Assembly (NCBI GenBank): GCA_043782425.1
Contig: JAYWAM010000192.1
Coordinates: forward strand, 1 to 5,414
Source: JAYWAM01 sp043782425
Lineage (GTDB): Bacteria > Pseudomonadota > Gammaproteobacteria > Burkholderiales > Usitatibacteraceae
Reading direction: 5' to 3'
Length of the DNA: 5,414 bases
Shown: positions 1 through 5,414 of the stretch, piece after piece
How the letters are laid out: every line of letters starts with the position of its first letter
Position numbering within the stretch: the first letter of the stretch is position 1
The notes under the pieces: generated by a model
The model's database searches: none
The model's input: the letters and a program-made list of their open reading frames with translations, nothing else
Told to the model about the DNA's origin: nothing
Program-made: the position numbers and the translations under genes

Positions 1-10
1 CGTTACGAAT

Positions 11-26
11 GGTGCGCAAGCGCACC
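11..26. repeat. Short GC-rich palindrome near left edge
   Basis: The sequence GGTGCGC is followed by two A residues and then its exact reverse complement GCGCACC, giving a 7-bp perfect inverted repeat (or a 6-bp stem with a CAAG loop). It is followed by CTACG. Palindromes of the form GGTGCGC...GCGCACCCTACG are, from memory, common dispersed intergenic repeats in beta- and gamma-proteobacterial genomes, so this is probably one copy of such a family. It has no T-tract on either side, so it does not look like an intrinsic terminator. Its relation to the gene to the left cannot be judged, because the window starts only ten bases earlier. Confidence 0.5.
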
Positions 27-96
27 CTACGCAATCGCGGGACGGTTTCCAAGTAGCGGTCGAATAATCCGGGCAGATAGGCTATTCTGTACCTAC

Positions 97-102
97 AAGG
101 AG
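97..102 (+). promoter_or_regulatory. Ribosome binding site of the thiolase gene
   Basis: AAGGAG lies 8 nucleotides before the ATG at 111, a near-ideal Shine-Dalgarno match and spacing. It fixes the thiolase start at 111. I could not find a convincing sigma-70 promoter in the 96 bases before it. Confidence 0.85.
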
Positions 103-110
103 TCCAGCAA

Positions 111-1379
111 ATGACCAGCGTCGCCAAACCGCCCGCCTATCTCGTCTCAGGTATCCGCACTCCATTCTGCAAGGTTGATGGCGCGCTGAAGGCGCTGGAC
201 GCAATCCAGATGTCAATTCCCGTGGTGCAGGCGATGGCGCAGCAGGCCAAGCCCGATCTCATGGTGTGGGGCACGGTCATTCCCTCTCTGCGCTGGAGCA
301 ACATCGCGCGCGAGATTCTTATCGACGCCAAGCTCGATCAAAGCACGCCAGCTTACTCCACTGTGATGGCGTGTTCAACTTCGATGGCAGGCGTGTTTGA
401 GGCGGCCGGTATGCTGAGCGACCACTCCGCGCTTGCTTTGGTAGGCGGCGTGGAAGCCATGAGCCACGTGCAGATCGGCATGACACAAGGATTATCCGAC
501 TGGCTGCGCGCGGTGATGCAGGCGCGCAGTTTCGGTGCGCGTCTCGACGCCATCGCCAAACTCAAGCTGGCGCACATCAAGCTCGATATTCCGGGTGTGA
601 GGAACCGCGCCACCGGCAAAAGCATGGGTGACCATTGTGAGGAAATGGCCAAGCAGTGGGGCATCAGCCGCGCGGCGCAAGATGCGATTGCTTTTGAAAG
701 CCACAAACGCGCCGTCGCCGCCATGGCGGCAGGTTTCTTCGACGATCTCGTCATGGAAGTGAACGGCACGGCCAAAGACGGCATCCCGCGCGCCGATAGC
801 ACATTGGAAAAACTCGCTACCCTGAAACCCGCCTTTGATCGCACGAGTGGGGATGGCACTATCACCGCAGGCAATGCATCGCCACTGAGCGACGGCGCCG
901 CCGCCATTTGGGTGGCCGCAGAAGCAGCACTGGAGCGGCTTCCGGCCCATCTGCCGCGCGCCAAACTGCTCGATTATGAAATTGCTGCGGTGGATATTTT
1001 CCATGAAGGCTTGCTCATGGCGCCGACCTACGCCATTCCGCGCCTGCTGGCGCGCAACGGCCTCACGCTGGATAGTATCGACTTGTGGGAAATACACGAA
1101 GCCTTCGCCGCGCAGGTGTTGTGCAATATCGCCGCGCTGGAAAGCGCCGCTTTTTTGCGGGAGAAAGTCGGCATCAACAATCCCCTCGGCAAATTCCCTA
1201 GGGAGCGCCTCAACCCCAATGGCGGCAGCGTCGCCATCGGCCATCCGTTCGGCGCGACCGGCGCGCGTATCCTCAGCCAGACCTGCAAGGAACTGGCGGC
1301 GTTGGGTTCAGGAAAAAAAGCCATTGTAAGTATTTGCGCCGACGGCGGGTTAGGCACTGTGGCGTTGTTACAAAGCTAA
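111..1379 (+). CDS. Thiolase (acetyl-CoA C-acyltransferase), FadI / trifunctional-beta type
   Basis: This 422-residue cytoplasmic protein is a complete thiolase, the enzyme that cleaves 3-ketoacyl-CoA with CoA in the last step of fatty acid beta-oxidation (or condenses acyl-CoAs in reverse). The nucleophilic cysteine is Cys88 in VMACSTSMAG. The second catalytic block is EIHEAFA with His329, the third is NPNGGSVAIGHPFGATGAR with His378, and the C-terminal acid/base cysteine is Cys409 in CADGGLG. GGVEAMS (112-118), TAGNASPLSDGAA (252-264) and APTYAIP (304-310) are further family blocks. HEAF in place of NEAF, the MAC-type cysteine motif and C-x-x-GG at the end match the FadI/HADHB branch (E. 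coli FadI is about 436 residues) rather than FadA or PhaA. All four key residues are present, so it should be active. Start at ATG 111 is supported by AAGGAG. The hydratase/dehydrogenase partner (FadJ-like) is not in the window, and a probable terminator follows 21 bases after the stop. The true substrate chain length cannot be read from the sequence. Confidence 0.93.
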   Translation: MTSVAKPPAYLVSGIRTPFCKVDGALKALDAIQMSIPVVQAMAQQAKPDLMVWGTVIPSLRWSNIAREILIDAKLDQSTPAYSTVMACSTSMAGVFEAAGMLSDHSALALVGGVEAMSHVQIGMTQGLSDWLRAVMQARSFGARLDAIAKLKLAHIKLDIPGVRNRATGKSMGDHCEEMAKQWGISRAAQDAIAFESHKRAVAAMAAGFFDDLVMEVNGTAKDGIPRADSTLEKLATLKPAFDRTSGDGTITAGNASPLSDGAAAIWVAAEAALERLPAHLPRAKLLDYEIAAVDIFHEGLLMAPTYAIPRLLARNGLTLDSIDLWEIHEAFAAQVLCNIAALESAAFLREKVGINNPLGKFPRERLNPNGGSVAIGHPFGATGARILSQTCKELAALGSGKKAIVSICADGGLGTVALLQS

Positions 1380-1397
1380 GTTATGAAAACACCATTT

Positions 1398-1466
1398 GTC
1401 ATTCCCGCGAAAGCGGGAATCCATTTTTTTCAAGAGACAATGGTTCCCCGCTTTCGCGGAGAGAAC
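1398..1466. repeat. Inverted pair of dRS3-like palindromes
   Basis: Copy one (1398-1424) contains the perfect palindrome ATTCCCGC-GAAA-GCGGGAAT at 1401-1420. Copy two (1440-1466) lies in the opposite orientation after a 15-base spacer. Aligned without gaps, the reverse complement of copy one agrees with copy two at 21 of 27 positions, including the 13-base core CCCGCTTTCGCGG at 1447-1459. Copy two has decayed at its outer end, so its own hairpin is reduced to CCGC-TTTC-GCGG (1448-1459). The ATTCCC(N8)GGGAAT shape is the one described as dRS3 in Neisseria, and similar repeats occur widely between genes in proteobacteria. The paired, inverted layout resembles a small non-autonomous (MITE-like) element. 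No target-site duplication could be recognised. Confidence 0.75.
1401..1430 (+). terminator. Probable intrinsic terminator of the thiolase gene
   Basis: A perfect 8-bp stem (1401-1408 with 1413-1420) closed by a GAAA tetraloop is followed, after CCA, by seven consecutive T residues (1424-1430). It begins 21 bases after the thiolase stop codon. The three bases between stem and T-tract make it slightly imperfect. The hairpin is also one copy of the dispersed palindrome, so the terminator role may be secondary to the repeat. Confidence 0.6.
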
Positions 1467-1482
1467 GCTTCTTCAGAAGTTC
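1463..1482 (+). promoter_or_regulatory. Weak inverted repeat in the leader of the GGDEF-EAL gene
   Basis: AGAAGTTC (1475-1482) is matched upstream by GAAC-gc-TTCT (1463-1472), giving 8-bp arms with a two-base bulge and a TC loop. It ends ten bases before the Shine-Dalgarno sequence. It could be an mRNA hairpin or a dimeric operator, but it is short and partly overlaps the decayed repeat copy, so chance is a real alternative. Confidence 0.25.
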
Positions 1483-1492
1483 ACCGATAGTT

Positions 1493-1498
1493 AGGAGA
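1493..1498 (+). promoter_or_regulatory. Ribosome binding site that favours the TTG start
   Basis: AGGAGA precedes two candidate starts: TTG at 1504 (6 bases after AGGAG) and GTG at 1510 (12 bases after). There is no ATG near by in this frame. The spacing favours TTG 1504. The two choices differ by only two residues. Confidence 0.7.
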
Positions 1499-1503
1499 AC
1501 AAT

Positions 1504-4176
1504 TTGTTTGTGAAGCGCGAGGAGCACCGAATCATTATCATCGGCGGCTTGATTCTGCTGGTGCTGACCCTGGCTGCGGGACTTGCGACGTACGCTGTCA
1601 TGCAGCGCCAGACTGAGGCGATCCTTGTCAAAAACCTGGAAACATCACGCCATAACAGTGCGCGCCTGTTTGAAAACCAGATCGCTCAAGGTATCGCTAG
1701 CACGCTAGCGGTTAGCACCCGGCCTTTCCCTATACAAAATCTTCAGTTGCTTGATGCAGATCCCAGCAATGCTACGGGGCTATTCGAGTTGCAACGTGTT
1801 GCTAAGTCATTTTTGCAGACTGGATTTACGGCTTTGTCTTTTTATGATTCGCGTGGCAAAGAAGTGGCGCGTGCCGGGGACTTCTCGCAGCGCGCCGAGC
1901 TACGCGTCCCCCTCAAGACAAAAAGTCACACATTATTGTTATGGGATAAACAGTTCATTCTGCAAAACAGCATGGATATGCTTGACCCGCAGGGGCGGCG
2001 CGTGGGCGTGGCGGTGACCGAAGCCCTATTACCGCAACTGACGCGCGTTCTTACAGAGGAAACGCCAATCGGGAAAACCGGTGAACTCGCCGTGTGCGCA
2101 GCATTGGAAAATGATGCGATGCAGTGTTTCCCTTCTCCGCTTACTTCCGGCAAGCTGATCGGGCGTCTCCCGCTGGCGGTAGAGGGTAGCCTCTTGCCCA
2201 TGAGCTACGCACTCGATGGCAAGACCGGCATCATCTTTACCCAGGATTATCGTCGCCAACAGGTGTTGGCCGCTTACGCTCCCGTGAGCGAACTTGGTCT
2301 GGGCATGGTGCTAAAAATTGATCGGGCAGAGCTGTATGGTCCGGTGAGGGCGCAGTTGAAATACATTGTGCCGCTGCTGAGCGCTTTGGTGTTTGTCGGC
2401 ATACTGATGTTGTATTGGCTGATGACACCGCTGGTGCGCAAACTGGTACTTTCGGAGCGTGCAACGCGCCATTCCAATACTCTGTTGCGTGACAGCGAAG
2501 CACGCACGCGCGCCGTGCTGGAGAGCGTGGATGAGGGCATTATCGCCATTAACGAAACCGGCGTGATCGAAACCTTTAATCGGGCTGCGGAGCAGATTTT
2601 TGGGTATACAGGCAGCGAGATTCTGGGCCAGAACGTCAGCCTGCTTATGCCGCAACCGCATCGCGCTCAGCATGATGGCTATCTTCAGCGTTATCGGCAA
2701 ACCGGTAAATCGACGGTGCTAGGCGTGACCAGAGAAGAAGAGGGCATGCGCAAGAATGGCGAATTGTTTGCGCTGGAGCTCAATACCAACGAAGTGCTGA
2801 TCGAAGGACGGCGTATTTACATTGCCTCGGCCCGGGATATCACGGCGCGCAAGCAAGCTGAGCAGCGTATTACGTATCTCGCCAGCCACGATGCACTCAC
2901 CGGTCTGCCCAATCGCAATCTGCTAAAGGACCGTCTGCGCCAGGCGCTGGTGCAAAGCTGCCGTAATCGTGGTCAGGGGGCAGTGCTGTTTATCGATCTT
3001 GATCAGTTCAAGGAAATCAACGATTCGCTGGGGCACGATACCGGCGATCTGCTGTTAAAAGAAGTGGCGCACAGACTGGTGGCCAGCCTGCGCAGCCAGG
3101 ATACGGTGGCGCGCCAGGGAGGCGATGAATTTATCGTGGTGCTGCAAAGTGTCAGCAACGCAAGCGATGCAGGCACTGTGGCGCACAAGCTGCTGGGCGC
3201 ATTGTTTGCGCCCTATCGGATCAAGGGCCAGGAGCTGAACATCAGCGCCAGCATCGGCGTCAGCGTTTTTCCCGACGACGGGGAGGATGAGCATACACTG
3301 CTCAAGCACAGCGATGCGGCGATGTACCACGCCAAAGAAAGCGGGCGCAATAATTTTCAGTTCTTTGCCCCAGCCATGAATCGCCTGGCGGCGGAAAAGC
3401 AATCCCTGGGCACACGCCTGCGCCACGCCCTGGAGCTAGACGAATTCCTGCTGCATTTTCAGCCTTTGGTTGATGTGGGCAGCGGCAAGCTGTCTGGCCT
3501 GGAGGTGTTGTTACGCTGGCGGCATCCCGAGCAGGGATTGATCTCACCGCTCAAATTCATTCCCCTGGCCGAAGAGACCGGGCTAATCGTGCCGATAGGC
3601 GAGTGGGTGTTCAAATCGGCTTGCATGCAGATTAAAGCCTGGCAGGAGCAAGGGTATGAGGCGCCGCCGCTGGCGATTAATCTTTCCGTGCGCCAATTCC
3701 GTGAAAAAAACCTGGTGGAAAGTCTTACCCGTATTCTGGCCGAAAGCGGCGTGCAAGGCTGTCAAATCGAGCTGGAAATTACCGAAAGTATTCTCATGGG
3801 AAACACCAATGAGACTGTCGCCATGCTGCGTAAACTGAATGCCCTGGGAATCAAGATCTCGATAGACGACTTTGGTACCGGTTATTCAAGCTTGAGCTAT
3901 CTGAAACGTTTCCCCGTCGATAAGCTCAAAATCGACCGCTCCTTCGTGCAGGACATCGCCACCGATTCCGACGACGCCACCATCGTCACCGCTATTGTCT
4001 CTCTTGCCCACAGCCTGCACTTGAAAGTGACCGCTGAGGGTGTGGAGACCGCCGAGCAACTTGAGTTTCTGGCGCGGCTTGGCTGTGATCAGTACCAGGG
4101 ATATTTTTTCAGCAAGCCGCTACCTGCAGAGGAAATTGTCAGCAAGCTGCAACGCAGTGCATCTCGCCCAGGCTGA
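1504..4176 (+). CDS. Membrane Cache-PAS-GGDEF-EAL protein (c-di-GMP cyclase/phosphodiesterase)
   Basis: This 890-residue inner-membrane sensor is predicted to make and/or degrade cyclic di-GMP. Order: membrane helix 9-33; periplasmic Cache-like domain 34-285, whose end (GKTGE at 190-194, VLAAYAPVSELGLG at 254-267, KID) is typical of double-Cache sensors; membrane helix 288-308; coiled linker; PAS about 330-446 ending in ARDIT; GGDEF 455-617; EAL 635-880. The cyclase site is intact: Asp498, Asn506, Asp515 and GGDEF at 539-543, with an RxxD inhibitory site (Arg530, Asp533) five residues before it. The phosphodiesterase site is also intact: Glu667 in EVLLR (an EVL variant of EAL), Asn726, Glu758, Asp788-Asp789, Lys809, Glu845 and QGYFFSKPL. 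In the PAS domain His390, Arg396 and Arg410 fall exactly where FixL has its haem ligand His200, Arg206 and oxygen-binding Arg220, so haem binding is possible. Cys198 and Cys208 are the only periplasmic cysteines. Which activity dominates cannot be told from sequence. TTG start chosen on ribosome binding site spacing. Confidence 0.95.
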   Translation: MFVKREEHRIIIIGGLILLVLTLAAGLATYAVMQRQTEAILVKNLETSRHNSARLFENQIAQGIASTLAVSTRPFPIQNLQLLDADPSNATGLFELQRVAKSFLQTGFTALSFYDSRGKEVARAGDFSQRAELRVPLKTKSHTLLLWDKQFILQNSMDMLDPQGRRVGVAVTEALLPQLTRVLTEETPIGKTGELAVCAALENDAMQCFPSPLTSGKLIGRLPLAVEGSLLPMSYALDGKTGIIFTQDYRRQQVLAAYAPVSELGLGMVLKIDRAELYGPVRAQLKYIVPLLSALVFVGILMLYWLMTPLVRKLVLSERATRHSNTLLRDSEARTRAVLESVDEGIIAINETGVIETFNRAAEQIFGYTGSEILGQNVSLLMPQPHRAQHDGYLQRYRQTGKSTVLGVTREEEGMRKNGELFALELNTNEVLIEGRRIYIASARDITARKQAEQRITYLASHDALTGLPNRNLLKDRLRQALVQSCRNRGQGAVLFIDLDQFKEINDSLGHDTGDLLLKEVAHRLVASLRSQDTVARQGGDEFIVVLQSVSNASDAGTVAHKLLGALFAPYRIKGQELNISASIGVSVFPDDGEDEHTLLKHSDAAMYHAKESGRNNFQFFAPAMNRLAAEKQSLGTRLRHALELDEFLLHFQPLVDVGSGKLSGLEVLLRWRHPEQGLISPLKFIPLAEETGLIVPIGEWVFKSACMQIKAWQEQGYEAPPLAINLSVRQFREKNLVESLTRILAESGVQGCQIELEITESILMGNTNETVAMLRKLNALGIKISIDDFGTGYSSLSYLKRFPVDKLKIDRSFVQDIATDSDDATIVTAIVSLAHSLHLKVTAEGVETAEQLEFLARLGCDQYQGYFFSKPLPAEEIVSKLQRSASRPG

Positions 4177-4283
4177 AGCGGGACGCCAATTAACGCGAAC
4201 AGCAGGGCCAATGTCAGCGTTTGGAACAGATGACCATGTCAAAGAAATCCTCCATGCCGCTCTCAACTCCGACACCTAGCTGA

Positions 4284-5414
4284 ATGAGATCGCCGCATTT
4301 GCCCGCACTCTCACTGCGCGCGCGCTTCGCCCTGGGCGTCAGCGTCATGCTGCTGCCGTTTCTGGTGGTTGCGGCAGTGCGCCAATTCTATTTCCTGCCG
4401 CGTCTGGTCGGAGCAATGGAAAAAATCGTGTACGAGATGGAGGATGGGATTCGCCCCTTGGTCGCGCTGAAGATCGCCCTGCTCAAAGCTGGTCACAGCG
4501 GCGATGCTTACATCATTCTGGGTAATCCCGTCGCGCACGAGTTGTTCGAGCGCTCTATCATCGGGGTGGATGAAGCATTTGTTGGCGCCTCCCCTGAGCA
4601 CTACCATGCCGAGGAAGAGCGCGAGATTCTCCGTGCCGCTCAGGTTGAGTGGCAACAGGCCCGACTTCTGGCCAAAGCGTTGCTGCGGCTACCGCATGCG
4701 GCAGGCAGCGCGGCGGTGCGCGACAAGGAAGAATTCGCGGCCCGCATAGACCTTGCGGCCAGCGTACTGGAAAAAATGCAGGCGCATTTCGACCGCAAGA
4801 TCAGCGCAGAGCGCGTGAAGGCAGACATCGCCAAGCGACAGGCGATGCTTCTTACTGCCGTGGTCTTCTCTGTGGCGCTCGGCTTCGCGCTCGCGACCGG
4901 GGCGCTGCTGAGCCGCTACGTGCTCAGGTCTGTCGATGCCCTGCGGGGCGCCACGCGGCGTCTGGAAGAAGGCGACCTTACGGCGCGCGCGGTGCTGATC
5001 AGAAAAGACGAACTGGGTGAGCTTGCGCTCGCTTTTAACACCATGGCAGACGAACTTGAGAAGCGCGCCTTACAACTCAGCACGCTCAACCAGATCGCAG
5101 TGGCCATCGCTTCGTCGCTGAACTCACGCGACAGTTTGGATGAGATCATGCGTAGCGGTATCGCCCTCACCGGCGCCAAAGCTTCCTGTATCGCCTTCTA
5201 CGACGAGGCTACGGCGCTTTTCACGCAGCGCGTCACACAGGGGCTCTCGGAGCACTTCGTCGCCAATATGTCCTTTAGGACTGGCGGTCTGGCCGATGAG
5301 ACCTTCATCAGCAGCTCCTATATTCTTTGTAATGATCGCCCTGAGACCGTACACAAGCTGAGCCGACTCGCCCACGAAGAGCATCTGCGTTGCTTCATCT
5401 GCCTGCCGCTCACC
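4284..5414 (+). CDS. Membrane sensor with HAMP and GAF domains, 5' part only
   Basis: An open frame of exactly 377 codons runs from ATG 4284 to the window edge without a stop, so the C-terminus and output domain are missing. Visible parts: positively charged N-terminus; membrane helix about 15-38; periplasmic, mostly helical region about 40-185, with charged heptad-like stretches that resemble four-helix-bundle or CHASE3-type sensors; membrane helix about 187-209; HAMP about 211-264 (RRLEEGDLTAR, KDELGELALAFNTMADEL); connecting helix; GAF from about 270 to the edge (GLADE, then LRCFICLPLT). Proteins built this way usually continue into a histidine kinase or a GGDEF domain; I cannot tell which. 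All four cysteines (302, 349, 370, 373) are in the GAF domain. The start is only moderately sure: a TGA abuts the ATG in the same frame, ruling out extension, but there is no clear Shine-Dalgarno sequence, and Met22 (4347) would be too far into the first membrane helix. The gene follows the GGDEF-EAL gene by 107 bases with no visible terminator, so co-transcription is plausible. Confidence 0.85.
   Translation, partial: MRSPHLPALSLRARFALGVSVMLLPFLVVAAVRQFYFLPRLVGAMEKIVYEMEDGIRPLVALKIALLKAGHSGDAYIILGNPVAHELFERSIIGVDEAFVGASPEHYHAEEEREILRAAQVEWQQARLLAKALLRLPHAAGSAAVRDKEEFAARIDLAASVLEKMQAHFDRKISAERVKADIAKRQAMLLTAVVFSVALGFALATGALLSRYVLRSVDALRGATRRLEEGDLTARAVLIRKDELGELALAFNTMADELEKRALQLSTLNQIAVAIASSLNSRDSLDEIMRSGIALTGAKASCIAFYDEATALFTQRVTQGLSEHFVANMSFRTGGLADETFISSSYILCNDRPETVHKLSRLAHEEHLRCFICLPLT

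Noticed and set aside
60..88. Possible sigma-70 promoter before the thiolase gene with TATTCT at 83-88
   Set aside because: Only four of six bases match the -10 consensus, and the -35 position at 17-base spacing matches three of six.
353..1357. Long minus-strand open frames opposite the thiolase (for example 353-964 and 492-1244)
   Set aside because: They lie wholly inside a thiolase with all catalytic motifs, show no recognisable domain, and are expected mirror frames of biased, GC-rich codons.
1486..1491. GATAGT as a -10 box for the GGDEF-EAL gene
   Set aside because: It would place the transcription start at or beyond the ribosome binding site, and no -35 box is present.
4040..4279. Plus-strand frame of 79 codons overlapping the end of the GGDEF-EAL gene
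   Set aside because: Most of it is the EAL domain read out of frame, and the part beyond 4176 shows no convincing ribosome binding site or domain.
4311..5384. Several frames on both strands within the HAMP-GAF gene (for example minus 4311-4655, plus 4649-5020)
   Set aside because: The continuous frame from 4284 gives membrane helices, HAMP and GAF in the right order and explains the region; the others are shadows.

Overview
The window reads as ordinary chromosomal DNA from a proteobacterium, most likely beta- or gamma-proteobacterial. The support is a GC-leaning, strongly biased third codon position in all genes, clear AGGAG-type ribosome binding sites, membrane-bound cyclic-di-GMP signalling proteins, and a short intergenic palindrome of the ATTCCC...GGGAAT kind (dRS3-like) that is common in those groups. 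I cannot name the genus. No tRNA, rRNA, CRISPR array, insertion sequence or phage gene is visible.

Layout, all genes on the + strand. Positions 1-110 are intergenic, with a small GC-rich palindrome at 11-26 and a good ribosome binding site at 97-102. Positions 111-1379 encode a complete thiolase of the FadI / mitochondrial trifunctional-beta class (fatty acid beta-oxidation). Positions 1380-1503 are a compact non-coding gap holding two inverted copies of a dRS3-like palindrome. The first copy is followed by seven T residues and probably terminates thiolase transcription. A further weak hairpin lies just before the next ribosome binding site. Positions 1504-4176 encode a complete 890-residue membrane sensor: N-terminal membrane segment, Cache-like periplasmic domain, second membrane segment, PAS, GGDEF (diguanylate cyclase) and EAL (c-di-GMP phosphodiesterase). 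Positions 4177-4283 are a short gap without a visible terminator. Positions 4284-5414 are the 5' part (377 codons, open at the window edge) of a second membrane sensor: periplasmic helical domain, HAMP and GAF. Its output domain lies beyond the window.

How they fit together: the thiolase looks like a separate metabolic transcription unit. The last two genes look like a pair of transmembrane signalling proteins that could be co-transcribed. The most interesting point is that the PAS domain of the GGDEF-EAL protein keeps, without gaps, the His/Arg/Arg spacing of the haem pocket of the oxygen sensor FixL. This suggests one protein that combines a periplasmic ligand input and a cytoplasmic haem/oxygen input to set c-di-GMP level. 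That is inference from motifs, not proven. I see no evidence of a wholly new system in this window.
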